Below the pieces are notes generated by a model, which was given only the letters and a program-made list of their open reading frames with translations, was not told the DNA's origin and did not search any database. This document shows, piece after piece, positions 1-8,807 of a stretch of DNA of 64,000 bases. A program made the position numbers and the translations under genes. The stretch lies in contig NZ_OZ241747.1 in the NCBI RefSeq assembly GCF_965201005.1, positions 2,294,001 through 2,358,000 of the forward strand. Reading direction: 5' to 3'. Numbering within the stretch: position 1 is the stretch's first letter; every line of letters begins with the position of its first letter. This DNA is from Mucilaginibacter_A sp965201005. Lineage in GTDB: Bacteria > Bacteroidota > Bacteroidia > Sphingobacteriales > Sphingobacteriaceae.

Positions 1-180
1 TTGCCGCTGTTTGTTACCTGGCAGCATGTGCACAAGCTAACCAAGCAATGCGAAACCAACTGCCGCCAGGAGCTGAACCGCTTTTGTACCAAGTACGGGG
101 TTGACCGCCTGAATATTTACCAGCTTTGCGAAGAGTACCGCTTAACCCGCGAACAACTGCAATTCCATTTGAGCCAGTAA
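1..180 (+). CDS. 3' end of an unrecognised gene (partial)
   Basis: The frame is open from the first base of the window to a TAA at 178-180, giving the last 59 residues of a protein whose start lies outside. The visible part is basic and holds four cysteines (fragment positions 17, 21, 29 and 43) without a zinc-finger spacing I recognise. I do not recognise the family. Codon use (AAC, CTG, CGC) looks like ordinary coding DNA here. It runs into a repeat-filled intergenic stretch. It could be the tail of a mobile-element or regulatory protein, but nothing visible decides this. Confidence 0.5.
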   Translation: MPLFVTWQHVHKLTKQCETNCRQELNRFCTKYGVDRLNIYQLCEEYRLTREQLQFHLSQ

Positions 181-309
181 AAAATTTAATTTTTGCTTAT
201 ACACGGATGCGCTTCTTGCTTAGGAAGGGCATTTTTTGTTTTAAAACTTATTTAAACTTTTATTCAATTTTTCAGGGTAGAGGCTTGTTTAAATTTGAAG
301 GAAGGAAAG

Positions 310-426
310 ACACACCCCTAACCCCTCTCAAGAGGGGAAACCGCTTGCAGACCTTTCTACATTATATATAGCGTTTAAAAAGGTAGCGAATTTTGCTTCC
401 CCTCTTGAGAGGGGTTAGGGGTGTGT
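310..426. repeat. perfect 30-bp inverted repeat flanking 57 bp
   Basis: Bases 310-339 are the exact reverse complement of 397-426. Each arm is itself a palindrome around CCCCTCTCAAGAGGGG, so the DNA could fold as one long stem or two small hairpins. The right arm and the bases before it (382-400) resemble 57797-57840, so this belongs to a dispersed repeat family. It could act as a terminator or be a small non-autonomous mobile repeat. No gene is encoded. Confidence 0.8.
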
Positions 427-548
427 GCTGTTTTAAACTTTTGATATTCAAATTTTTAATGTAAAAAATTTTAAACAACATCTTATAAAGTTTTCAGATC
501 GGATTGCTTGCCGGTTCTCTGCGGAATAGGTATTCTCTTGCAGGAGGG

Positions 549-569
549 ATCCTGAAACAAGTTCAGGAT
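549..569. repeat. small hairpin repeat
   Basis: ATCCTGAA (549-556) and TTCAGGAT (562-569) form an 8-bp stem with a 5-base loop. Hairpins of the type CTGAA..TTCAG are common dispersed intergenic repeats in Bacteroidota. No T-tract follows, so it is not a typical intrinsic terminator. Confidence 0.6.
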
Positions 570-622
570 GACAAGCTGTGATAAAACTTTCTGCTTGTTT
601 TACCTTGCCGGATCAGCCTGAA

Positions 623-874
623 ACCTTTGTGGAAAGACCAGATACTCCACTGGAAAAGCCTCATTCGTCTCAGGAAACAGGGGATTATCCCTTAAAAAAG
701 CCTGTTTCTCCACAGGAAAAGCCTCATTCGTCTCAGGAAAGAGGCTTCTCTCCCTCAGAAAAGCCTCTTTCTCCGCAGGAAAGCCCAGATTCTTCCTTAG
801 AAAAGCGTGTTTCTACGCAAGAAACAGGAGATTCGCCGCAGGAAAAGCCTGTTTCTCCGCAGGAAAAAGCCTTT
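623..874 (+). repeat. 21-bp tandem repeat, 12 degenerate units, open as a 7-residue repeat
   Basis: Twelve units of exactly 21 bp follow one another. Read on the plus strand from an ATG at 578 to a TAA at 881-883, the frame stays open (101 codons) and gives a 7-residue repeat of the form S-P-Q-E-K-P-x, with variants such as SSQETGD, YPLKKPV, STQETGD and SSLEKRV. Variants keep the Glu and mostly Lys/Pro, with no stop in the frame. The DNA also alternates GAAAAGCC and complementary pieces, so it may be a structural repeat rather than a gene. No signal peptide or known domain is visible. An expressed low-complexity protein is possible but unproven. Confidence 0.6.
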
Positions 875-1104
875 TTTGGTTAAAAAAACGGTAAAAAATG
901 GTAGCTGTTACCGGCAAGGTGCAAATGCTGACAGTAAAGGTCAAAAACCTTGTAAGCTGTTAAAGTAATGTAGATTTTAGTAAAGGGAAGTAAGGTACAG
1001 CTTCAACCGGTAATGCGGCTCAATCTGGTTTTTTAGTGGATAAAAGGAGTATTAGTTTCGTCAGATCACCCGGAAATGGTTTCGGGTATTAAAAAAATAA
1101 AGTC

Positions 1105-1725
1105 ATGAAATATGTTACTTTGATTAAAGATTACTCCAAACTGAGTGAATCAAACCTGGACTTGAAAGGCGGAAAAATTATTGCCGCTTTAACCGGAAAC
1201 ACCGATTTCCCGGCCACTTTGCCTTCCCTGGCCGATTTTACTTCGGTAAAAAACACGTATTCGACCAATTTGATAGCGGCATCCAACGGCGACCGTGCAG
1301 CGATTGCCCTCAAAAACCAGGATAAAGATTCGCTGCTGGGTGCGATGCGTTTGCTGGCTATTAATTTGGAAGGCTTGGCCTTGGGCAATCAGGCAAAATT
1401 GGTTTCTACCGGGTTTGACCTGGCTGGTAATGGCGAAAGCGTACCGGCGATGCTGGCACCAACCGGTTTTAAACTGACGGACGGCCTGAACCCCGGCGAA
1501 ATAAAATCTACCGTAAAAGGCGTTGCGCAGGCCATTATGTACAGTCACGAATATTGCCTGACCGCACCGGATGAGAACGCGGTTTGGGTTACCTGGGTAA
1601 CTTCTACGGTTACCACGGTGTTTACAGATTTGCCGGGCGGAACACGCGTTTACGTCCGTGTAGGTGCCATTGGCCGCAAAGATCAGCTGGCATACTCGCC
1701 TGTATTATCGCGGATTGTGCAGTGA
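1105..1725 (+). CDS. FN3-like hypothetical protein
   Basis: 206 residues, ATG start. The first ~110 residues are soluble and alpha-rich and contain a stretch typical of Bacteroidota hypothetical proteins (LKNQDKDSLLGAMRLLAINLE region). Residues ~120-206 look like a beta-sandwich of fibronectin type III kind: LTDGLNPGEIKSTV, then a conserved aromatic (Y, W), then a Leu-Pro-Gly-Gly turn and a VRVGAIGRK strand near the end. There is no signal peptide or membrane segment. It sits alone between two repeat-rich regions with no operon partner. The domain call rests on pattern only. The function is unknown. Confidence 0.65.
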   Translation: MKYVTLIKDYSKLSESNLDLKGGKIIAALTGNTDFPATLPSLADFTSVKNTYSTNLIAASNGDRAAIALKNQDKDSLLGAMRLLAINLEGLALGNQAKLVSTGFDLAGNGESVPAMLAPTGFKLTDGLNPGEIKSTVKGVAQAIMYSHEYCLTAPDENAVWVTWVTSTVTTVFTDLPGGTRVYVRVGAIGRKDQLAYSPVLSRIVQ

Positions 1726-3058
1726 TTGGTTTGTTTTTTATGGGGATAAAAGAAGCATTGGGAGTGGTTTGTCCTGATGCTTTTTTAATTATTTTGTATT
1801 CGATCGGGCTTTTAGTCCTCTTCTCTTTCTTTTTCCTTGATGAAAAAGAAACAAAAAATCAAGGCAAACCCGATCGCCTCCGGGCGTTTTGCCGGGCAGC
1901 CGCACCTGGGTGGTTACTTGTCCTGTGGCCCTGTAAACTTCATAACTGCAAAAGCTAAAAAACAGGTGGTAAAAGAAGCATTCAATAAATGTTAATAACC
2001 GACTTGAAGGCCGTTTGCAAGATCGCCACCTTTAAGGTAACCACCCAGGTGCGTTGGCCTGAATGCCGCCCGGAGGCGATCCGGCATTCTTGAATTTTTG
2101 GTTCTTTTTGTTCAAGCAAAAAGAACGTAAAGCCAAGCAACCGAAGGTTTGCTTTTGGAAAACATGCTTCTTTTACCATACGGTTTTTGATCAGGAACTG
2201 CGTTCCCTCTTCTTTTTCTTTTTGCTTGATCAAAAAGAAACAAAAAATCAAGGCAAACCCGATCGCCTCCGGGCGTTTTGCCGGGCAGCCGCACCTGGGT
2301 GGCTACCTGTATGGCGGCTTTGCAAACTTCATAACTGTAAAATCAAAAAAATAGGTGATAAAAGAAGCATCTGACAAAAAACAAAAAGCCGTCATAAAGA
2401 TCAGCTGTGAAAGGCCGTTTGCAAGGTAGCCACCCAGGTGCGTTGGCCTGAATGCCGCCCGGAGGCGATCCGGCATTCTTGAACTTTTGGTTCTTTTGTT
2501 TCAAGACAAAAGAACGAAGCTCAAGCAACCGCAGGTTTGCTTTTGTAAAACATGCTTCTTTTACGATACATTTTTTGATCGGGTCTGCAACCCTCTTCTA
2601 TTTCTTTTTCCTTGATGAAAAAGAAACAAAAAATCAAGGCAAACCCGATCGCCTCCGGGCGTTTTGCCGGGCAGCCGCACCTGGGTGGTTACCTGTCCTG
2701 TGGCCCTGCAAACTCTATACTTTAAAAGTTAAAAAATGGGTGGTAAAAGAAGTATCTGACAAAAAACAAACAGCCATCATAAAGATCAGCTGTGAAAGGC
2801 CGTTTGCAAGATCGGCACCTCTAAGGTAACCACCCAGGCGCGCTGGGCCGAATGCCGCCCGGAGGCGATCCGGCATTCTTGAATTTTTGGTTCTTTTTGT
2901 TCAAGCAAAAAGAACGAAACAGCAAGCAACCGCGGTTTGCTTAATCAACCATACTTCTTTTACCATACATTTTTTGATCAGATTTTTAATCCTTTTCTTT
3001 TTCTTTTTCCTTGATGAAAAAGAAAAAAAACTAAAAATGGACGGATGCCAAAACAGAT
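1726..3058. other. repeat-filled intergenic region
   Basis: No gene is supported. Open frames here read through copies of the ~390-bp palindromic unit and repeat the same low-value peptides (KETKNQGKPDRLRAF-type), which is what a repeat gives when translated. Seven core copies of the dispersed GRTAAAAGAAGCAT-type element lie inside, alternating in orientation. Confidence 0.75.
1815..3040. repeat. tandem array of ~390-bp palindromic units (three units plus a partial)
   Basis: The stretch beginning CAAAAAATCAAGGCAAACCC recurs at 1852, 2241 and 2627 (spacings 389 and 386), and a broken fourth copy of its upstream part starts near 3000. Between copies lies a reverse-complement-like arm (around 2035, 2424 and 2824) sharing GATCGCCTCCGGGCG-type and CACCCAGG-type blocks in opposite orientation. 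Each unit is therefore a long imperfect palindrome. Each spacer carries a plus-oriented dispersed core (1968, 2357, 2742), and a minus-oriented one follows each second arm (2164, 2552, 2951). The units have diverged by point changes, so the array is not a recent duplication. Confidence 0.85.
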
Positions 3059-4396
3059 TTATGCTCGCCCAAAACCCAGCCTTTTCCCGGTTTTATCCGT
3101 CCGGATCTTTCCGTCGGCCCAAACCAGATTACCGGAAACTATGGTGTGCGTTATTTTAGATTGAAAGACCTGCCCATCAAACGGGCTCCAGCCGCATTTA
3201 TACAGGATGTTTTCTTTGGAGACTTGCCAGGGAGCGTTTAAATCGACCAAAACCAAATCTGCCCAAAAGCCTTCCCGCACAAAGCCACGTTTTTCTACCT
3301 GAAAACAAATGGCCGGGTTGTGCGCCATTTTTTCGGCAATCTGTTCTAAGGTAAGCTTTTTTTGATGCACTAATTCCAGCATGGCCGGCAACGCGTGCTG
3401 CACCAGCGGGCCGCCCGAAGGTGCTTCCGGATAAGGTTTTTCTTTTTCTTCGGAAGTGTGCGGCGCATGGTCGGTGGCGATCACATCAATCGTTCCATCT
3501 AAAACGGCTTGTAAAACGGCATCGCGGTCGGCCGTGGTTTTGATGGCCGGGTTCCATTTGATCAGGTTTCCTTTGGTTTGATAATCCTCGTCCGAAAACC
3601 ACAAATGATGTACACAAGCTTCGGCCGTGATTTTTTTATCTGCTAAAAGAAGCATCGATTTAAACAGATGGATTTCGCGTGCGGTAGAAATATGCAGCAC
3701 ATGCAAACGCGTTTGGTGTTTTTTGGCCAAAGCTACAGCCATTGACGATGAAATATAACAAGCCTCGGCACTGCGTATTTTGGGGTGAAGCCGAACCGGT
3801 AGGTTATTGCCGACTAATTGTTTGTAATGACGGAGGTTTCCTTTGATCGTGGCTTCATCTTCACAATGCGCGGCAATCAGCATGGGCGATTGGGCAAATA
3901 AATGTTCAAGCGTTCTTGGGTTGTCCACCAGCATGTTCCCGGTTGATGATCCCATAAAAACCTTGACACCGCAAACGTTTTCAGGATCGGTTTTTAAAAC
4001 TTCGTGCAGGTTATCGTTAGAAACACCCATGTAAAAAGAGTAATTGGCCAATGATTTTTGCGCGCCCAACTGATATTTGGCTTCCAGTAATCCCTGCGTT
4101 AAAGTGTTCGGCACGGTGTTCGGCATTTCCATAAAAGAGGTGATGCCGCCAGCCACCGCCGCCCTTGAGCCGAAAGCGATATCCTCTTTATAAGTTAAAC
4201 CCGGCTCGCGGAAATGCACCTGATCGTCAATACAACCGGGCAGCAAGTGCAAACCTTCGGCATTGATTTCCTGATCGGCCTGCCGGTTGACAGAAGGCGC
4301 AATCTGTTCGATAAACCCGTTTTCAACAAACAGATCGGACACAAAAGTTTTGCCTTCGTTTACAATTGTTGCAGCTTTGATTAAGATGGATGACAT
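3059..4396 (-). CDS. pyrC: dihydroorotase (amidohydrolase family)
   Basis: Hydrolyses/condenses dihydroorotate and carbamoyl-aspartate, the third step of pyrimidine synthesis, in the cytoplasm. 445 residues from the ATG at 4396. A TTG six bases upstream would add two residues but is a poorer choice. The zinc-binding motif HFREPG is at residues 61-66, followed by conserved GSRAAVAGGITSF, CGVKVFMGSSTG, IAAHCEDE and, late, VIATDHAPHT, whose Asp/His are catalytic in the family. Length fits the ~430-450-residue class I/allantoinase-like form; allantoinase is the main alternative but the HFREPG context favours dihydroorotase. It is a single gene, convergent with the repeat array. A dispersed core lies inside the coding sequence at 3642. 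Confidence 0.88.
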   Translation of the reverse strand: MSSILIKAATIVNEGKTFVSDLFVENGFIEQIAPSVNRQADQEINAEGLHLLPGCIDDQVHFREPGLTYKEDIAFGSRAAVAGGITSFMEMPNTVPNTLTQGLLEAKYQLGAQKSLANYSFYMGVSNDNLHEVLKTDPENVCGVKVFMGSSTGNMLVDNPRTLEHLFAQSPMLIAAHCEDEATIKGNLRHYKQLVGNNLPVRLHPKIRSAEACYISSSMAVALAKKHQTRLHVLHISTAREIHLFKSMLLLADKKITAEACVHHLWFSDEDYQTKGNLIKWNPAIKTTADRDAVLQAVLDGTIDVIATDHAPHTSEEKEKPYPEAPSGGPLVQHALPAMLELVHQKKLTLEQIAEKMAHNPAICFQVEKRGFVREGFWADLVLVDLNAPWQVSKENILYKCGWSPFDGQVFQSKITHTIVSGNLVWADGKIRTDKTGKRLGFGRA

Positions 4397-4540
4397 GTTC
4401 AAAGATAAAGTTAGGATGCGTTATTTAACAGAAAATCCGTTAAGTTATTGCAGTTTTACTGATTGCAGAAACAGGCTAAAAAGAAAAACTGATCTGTTTA
4501 AACCATCCCGGCCCCTTCCGGCTCCAACAAAAACTAATTT

Positions 4541-4548
4541 TAACTTTG
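4541..4548 (+). promoter_or_regulatory. candidate -7 box (TAACTTTG)
   Basis: Matches the Bacteroidota -7 consensus TAnnTTTG, 30 bp before the lipoprotein start at 4578. No clear -33 TTTG at the expected spacing. Confidence 0.4.
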
Positions 4549-4577
4549 TCCACCAAATTTTACCCCATAAAAGAAGC

Positions 4578-5177
4578 ATGAAAAAATATACGTTGTACCT
4601 CCTTTTACCTTTGGTTTTTTTGTTGAGCCGCTGCGGCGTGAACAAACAGCTTGAGCAAGCCAAAGCCCTGGGCAAATGCCGTTTTGAACTGGTTTCTGCA
4701 GATAGCGTTTACCTGGCCGGCATGAACATAAACCAGTTGGAAGGTCAGGACAACATCAACCTGGGCAGTTTGCCGCGTTTGGCCATGGGTTTTATCACCA
4801 GAAGTATCCCGCTGGATGCCCGGCTGGTTTTAAAGATCACCAACCCAACGGCAGAAACGGCGGCCATCAACCAGTTTGAATATAAAATTTTGCTGAAAGG
4901 CAGCGAAGTGTTTACCGGTTATGTCAACCATCGGGTAGAAGTTGCGCCGGTTGGCGGCACTACGCGCGTACCGATTGTGATCAGCACCAACGCTTATCAT
5001 TTGATAACCGACCCGCAAACCCGCGATGCTTTTGCAGATTTGGTCCAGAATTTTTCGGGTGCCAAAAACGCGCGCAAAACCGTGGTTACCATCAAAATAA
5101 AACCTACTTTGGATTTGGGCAACAAAGCAATTGGTTTTCCGGGTTATATCACTTTTGAGAAGGAAATTGGGCGGTAG
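4578..5177 (+). CDS. LEA14-like lipoprotein
   Basis: 199 residues. The frame is open further upstream, but the ATG at 4578 gives a classic lipoprotein signal (MKKYTLYLLLPLVFLLSRC, lipidation Cys at residue 19), so this start is preferred. The body (residues ~35-199) has the alternating strand pattern and the phrase LVLKITNPTAETAAINQFEYKI, typical of LEA type 2 / WHy domains: a small beta-sandwich of unclear role. The start codon overlaps the end of a dispersed core (4566-4579), and a -7-like box lies at 4541. It probably sits in the periplasm, anchored to a membrane. Confidence 0.75.
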   Translation: MKKYTLYLLLPLVFLLSRCGVNKQLEQAKALGKCRFELVSADSVYLAGMNINQLEGQDNINLGSLPRLAMGFITRSIPLDARLVLKITNPTAETAAINQFEYKILLKGSEVFTGYVNHRVEVAPVGGTTRVPIVISTNAYHLITDPQTRDAFADLVQNFSGAKNARKTVVTIKIKPTLDLGNKAIGFPGYITFEKEIGR

Positions 5178-5493
5178 TTTTTACAGGTAGTTTCTCTTAT
5201 AAATAAAATCTTAAAAAAGCAGACCGGGTTCTCCTTAGCTCAAACCACTTTATTCAAATTGGCAGATGAATTGTTCTGCCTGATTATCTCCCTTTCGGCA
5301 AATATTTCGCTATTGATTTTTTATAAATATATGCTTGTAAAAGAAGCATTTATATTTATGAAAAATAAACTATATTTATTCGGTTGGATTTGATGCTGGT
5401 TTCTATCTTGTCATCTGGTTGAATTGTATCGTCAGATCAATCAGGCTTCAATTTGTTTCTGGCTTCTTCCTTAACGAAATCAAATAACACAGC
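5178..5493. other. 316-bp intergenic gap
   Basis: Contains one dispersed core (5336-5349, plus) with a weak A/T flank and otherwise A/T-rich DNA. No hairpin with a T-tract and no gene is visible. Confidence 0.6.
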
Positions 5494-6966
5494 ATGAAAA
5501 AACCTATACTCTTTTTCCTTTTGATTTTTATTGTGCACAACGGCTACTGTCAGCACACAGATTCATTAAAAATTGATGTCGGCACAATCGGTACTGTTGC
5601 CAAGAATGATTATCAGCCTTTGTGGCTGGTTTCCAATCGCTGGGGCGCGATTACTGATCAGCAATATGATGCTTCTACTTTTTTTGGGTTTAGCAACAAT
5701 CATTATTTTGGTAAAAAGTATATCAGTAAATCCAATCCAACGGGCATTTTACGACCTGAGTTTTATTTAAATTACGGTGCTACGGTTATTATTAATAATC
5801 ATTTTAAAGATGTTACGCTTCAGGAAGGTTATGTTAAAGCCGGTTATAAATACCTGGAAATCCGTGCCAGCCGTTTTAAATACATTCCTGGCGAAGTAGA
5901 TCAGGATTTGTCCAGCGGCTCGTTGGGGGTGAGCAGTAATGCACTGCCCATTCCGCAAGTCACTATCGGATTAACAGATTATGTAAATGTGCCTTTTACC
6001 AATGGCTGGCTGCAAATTAAAGGACAGATAAGCCATGGCTGGCTGGGCAATAATCGTTTTTTAAATTCTTACTATCACGAAAAAAACCTGTACCTGCGGG
6101 CAGGCAAAAAAAGGTTCAAATTTTTTGCGGGCCTGCAACATTATGCAGAATGGGGCGGCAGAAGAGATGGCATTGAGTTAGACCGCTCGTTTAAAGGTTT
6201 TTTAAACGTATTTCTCGCTAAACCTAATGCTGATGACGGTTCTGGTATCGATCCGACGCAGGCGCAATATGCGGTTTATTATGCCGGAGATCAGCGCGGC
6301 ATTTTTGAAGTAGGATTTGATTTGGAAACAAACAACCACTTACTGCATTTTTATCATCAAACCCCGTTTGACGGAAGCTGGGGAGTGGATATCAGAAACA
6401 TTGATAATTTGTCTGGGATCAGCATCGTCCCGAAAAAGGAAAAAGCGGTTGTAAAAAAAGTATTGGCAGAACTTATTTACACCAAACAAGCCGAAAATTA
6501 CGCTCCTGTTGATAACCGCCAAGCTTATTATAACAACGGCTATTACAAAACCGGCTGGGAATATAATAATATGATAATTGGTACACCATTATTTATTAAC
6601 CGCTACAGGGCGCAGGATTATGTTTATTTTCAGCAGAGAAGTATCAAGCCTTTTGACTGGAACAGCCCTAATATTCCGGGAAATTCAAATATCATCTACA
6701 ATCAAATTGTTGGCGCAAACCTTGGTTTACTGCTTCAATTTAGCAATAAGTTTTCCGGCAAAACCAAAATTACTTATACCAACGGACAGTACCAAAATAG
6801 CGGCCCCAACCTCAGTCAGTTTTATACTTTACAGGAATTGTATTACCGGCTTTCCAACAGTTTAAACCTTTCTGCTGGTTTTGCTTTGGATGCCGGAGAT
6901 TTTACCAACAATGTAGGCGGTTTGGTAGGTGTGCACTGGCAATTTAAAAAGGCTTTGAAAATGTGA
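5494..6966 (+). CDS. Wzi-like capsule assembly / outer-membrane beta-barrel protein
   Basis: 490 residues with a signal peptide (residues 1-19, ending GYCQ). The rest is rich in aromatic, alternating strands as in an outer-membrane barrel, with phrases typical of the Bacteroidota Wzi family: the FAGLQHYAEWGG segment near residue 210, LLHFYHQTPFDGSWGVDIRN near 290, and a C-terminal strand ending in a Phe-rich segment (VGVHWQFKKALKM). In E. coli, Wzi is a surface lectin anchoring capsule, so this protein probably holds or exports surface polysaccharide. It stands alone, about 38 kb from the nucleotide-sugar operon at 44.5-49.7 kb. A plain porin is the alternative. Confidence 0.75.
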   Translation: MKKPILFFLLIFIVHNGYCQHTDSLKIDVGTIGTVAKNDYQPLWLVSNRWGAITDQQYDASTFFGFSNNHYFGKKYISKSNPTGILRPEFYLNYGATVIINNHFKDVTLQEGYVKAGYKYLEIRASRFKYIPGEVDQDLSSGSLGVSSNALPIPQVTIGLTDYVNVPFTNGWLQIKGQISHGWLGNNRFLNSYYHEKNLYLRAGKKRFKFFAGLQHYAEWGGRRDGIELDRSFKGFLNVFLAKPNADDGSGIDPTQAQYAVYYAGDQRGIFEVGFDLETNNHLLHFYHQTPFDGSWGVDIRNIDNLSGISIVPKKEKAVVKKVLAELIYTKQAENYAPVDNRQAYYNNGYYKTGWEYNNMIIGTPLFINRYRAQDYVYFQQRSIKPFDWNSPNIPGNSNIIYNQIVGANLGLLLQFSNKFSGKTKITYTNGQYQNSGPNLSQFYTLQELYYRLSNSLNLSAGFALDAGDFTNNVGGLVGVHWQFKKALKM

Positions 6967-7112
6967 GAAACAGTAACTTATTTTTTTCAAAAACTTTAAC
7001 TTTATTTTCTGCCAGGTGAAATTTTTGGTGATAAAAGAAGCACTACATATATTATCTGCTTCGCTTCTCAAAACACTACTTCCTCCTCCAATTTCCCCAA
7101 AAAACAAAACCT

Positions 7113-7120
7113 TATCTTTG
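7113..7120 (+). promoter_or_regulatory. candidate -7 box (TATCTTTG) next to a start codon
   Basis: Perfect TAnnTTTG match ending four bases before the helicase ATG at 7125. With the usual distance from box to transcript start, the message would begin at or within the start codon, that is leaderless. Only a weak TTTC is seen near -33. Confidence 0.5.
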
Positions 7121-7124
7121 CCGG

Positions 7125-8459
7125 ATGCCTGTAACTTTTGAGGACTTTAATTTTAACCGGCAAATATTGAACGCCGTTGCCGATGCAGGTTATACCGAAC
7201 CAACGCCTATTCAGCAAAAAGCAATTCCGCCCATCCTGAACGGTCAGGACGTGATGGGCATCGCCCAAACCGGAACCGGAAAAACGGCCGCATACGTGTT
7301 GCCTTTGCTGATGAAACTGAAATTTGCACAAGGTGATGCGCCGCGTGCTTTGATTATTTCGCCTACGCGCGAACTGGCGATGCAAATTGCCGAAAACATC
7401 AGGGCTTATGCCGTAAATACAGATTTGCGGACGGTTGTTTTATACGGAGGCTTGGGGCCGAAAACGCAGATCGGGCAACTTGAAAAAGGCGTGGACATTA
7501 TTGTTGCCTCGCCGGGCCGTTTTCTGGATTTGTACCTGGCCGGGCATATCGTTACTAAAACTTTACAGGTTTTGGTTTTGGACGAGGCCGACAAAATGAT
7601 GGACATGGGCTTTATGCCGCAGATCAACCGTATTTTGGAAGTCGTTCCGCGTAAACGCCAAAACTTGTTGTTCTCGGCCACCATGAGCGAAAAAGTGCAT
7701 CTTTTGGCAGGTAATTTTCTGGAGTTCCCAACCGTGATCGAGGTTACGCCGCAAGCCACACCAGCCCAAACCGTAATACAGAAATTGTTTTTTGTGCCGA
7801 ACATGAAAACCAAGATCAACCTGCTGAAAAAGTTGCTGGAAGATCCTGAAAGTATTACCAAACTGATCATTTTCTGCAAAACCCGGCAATCCGCAGAAGA
7901 CGTTTTCAAGTTTCTGGAACGCAAACTGGGGCAAGACCAGGTTAAAGTTTTACATGCCAATAAAGGACAGAACACGCGCATCAACTCCATCAATTCCTTT
8001 AAAAACGACGAAGTAAAAATATTGGTTGCTACCGATGTGGCTTCGCGCGGCATTGATGTGAGTGCTGTGAGCCACGTGATCAACTTTGATGTTCCGGTGG
8101 TGATTGAAGATTATGTGCATCGGATTGGAAGAACCGGCCGTGCTTTGCAATCCGGCGAAGCGATTACTTTTTGCGTTCCTTCAGAAGAATATTACCTGAA
8201 GAAAATAGAAAAACTGATCCGGCAGAAAATAGAAATTTTGCCGATCCCCGAAGGAGTTTTTGTAGAAGAAACCGGCTATGATGAACGCCAGGAACAGAAC
8301 AAGGAAATTGACTTGCAGCTGCGCAAAGATAACCCGGATTTTAAAGGTGCTTTCCACGAAAAAAAACTCTCGAACCAAAAAAGCACCCTGCCAAAGAAAA
8401 AAGATGACCGTAAATTTAAAGCCACAAAGAGATCTCCGGGGAAAAAATTTAAAAATTAA
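7125..8459 (+). CDS. DEAD-box RNA helicase, RhlE-like
   Basis: 444 residues. All helicase motifs are present in order: Q-motif region GYTEPTPIQ (22-30), AQTGTGKT (47-54), PTRELA (80-85), ASPGR (128-132), DEAD (153-156), SAT (184-186), then in the second RecA domain IIFCKTRQSA, VATDVASRGIDV and HRIGRTGRA. The C-terminus is a Lys-rich tail of ~60 residues suited to RNA contact. It unwinds RNA with ATP, probably in ribosome assembly or RNA decay. A second DEAD-box gene lies at 23758. The stop codon touches a variant dispersed element (8459-8471). Confidence 0.93.
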   Translation: MPVTFEDFNFNRQILNAVADAGYTEPTPIQQKAIPPILNGQDVMGIAQTGTGKTAAYVLPLLMKLKFAQGDAPRALIISPTRELAMQIAENIRAYAVNTDLRTVVLYGGLGPKTQIGQLEKGVDIIVASPGRFLDLYLAGHIVTKTLQVLVLDEADKMMDMGFMPQINRILEVVPRKRQNLLFSATMSEKVHLLAGNFLEFPTVIEVTPQATPAQTVIQKLFFVPNMKTKINLLKKLLEDPESITKLIIFCKTRQSAEDVFKFLERKLGQDQVKVLHANKGQNTRINSINSFKNDEVKILVATDVASRGIDVSAVSHVINFDVPVVIEDYVHRIGRTGRALQSGEAITFCVPSEEYYLKKIEKLIRQKIEILPIPEGVFVEETGYDERQEQNKEIDLQLRKDNPDFKGAFHEKKLSNQKSTLPKKKDDRKFKATKRSPGKKFKN

Positions 8460-8474
8460 TACTTCTTTTGCAGC

Positions 8475-8741
8475 ATGAAATTCAGGCTAACCCCGCTCAA
8501 CCTGGCAACGGCCGGCTTTATTGTGCTGGCTGCGGATATCTGGATCAACGGTGCAAAACTGGCCGGTGGCCAATATCAGCATTTTGGCAGTGCCATCAGC
8601 TGGATGTTTTTGCTGTTTGCCTTTGCTGTGGCTTTCCTGGACATCACGTTTAGAAATTTATTCCCCGAAACCAAAAAACTATGGATTGTAGAATTGAGTT
8701 TAATGGCCCTTACCACCGTAATGTATTTGTTAGTTAGCTGA
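8475..8741 (+). CDS. small three-helix membrane protein, unknown
   Basis: 88 residues with three hydrophobic segments (about 10-26, 41-58, 70-87), suggesting a small inner-membrane protein. It starts 15 bp after the helicase and is followed by gldC, so the three may be co-transcribed. No motif points to a function. Confidence 0.7.
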   Translation: MKFRLTPLNLATAGFIVLAADIWINGAKLAGGQYQHFGSAISWMFLLFAFAVAFLDITFRNLFPETKKLWIVELSLMALTTVMYLLVS

Positions 8742-8807
8742 TAATTAATGGTTTATAGTTGATAGCTTTTGGCAATCAGCCCCGCACCTCAAACCCCACA
8801 CCTCCTC

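Larger units (their letters stand above)
181..1104. other. gene-poor intergenic stretch with three kinds of repeat
   Basis: No convincing gene. It holds a perfect 30-bp inverted repeat (310-339 with 397-426), a small hairpin (549-569), a 21-bp tandem repeat (623-874), and about 220 bp of unremarkable A/T-rich DNA before the next gene at 1105. Confidence 0.7.

Noticed and set aside
578..883. CRISPR-like appearance of the repeated AAAAGCCT/CAGGAAA pattern
   Set aside because: The period is 21 bp with no unique spacers, no direct repeats of 25-40 bp and no cas genes; it is a simple tandem repeat.
1584..2829. Several open frames of 90-125 codons in the repeat array
   Set aside because: They repeat the same peptides in each unit, have no start context, and overlap on both strands; they are translations of the palindromic repeat.
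4287..4577. Longer start for the lipoprotein gene
   Set aside because: It would overlap the divergent pyrC start and remove the lipoprotein signal from the N-terminus.
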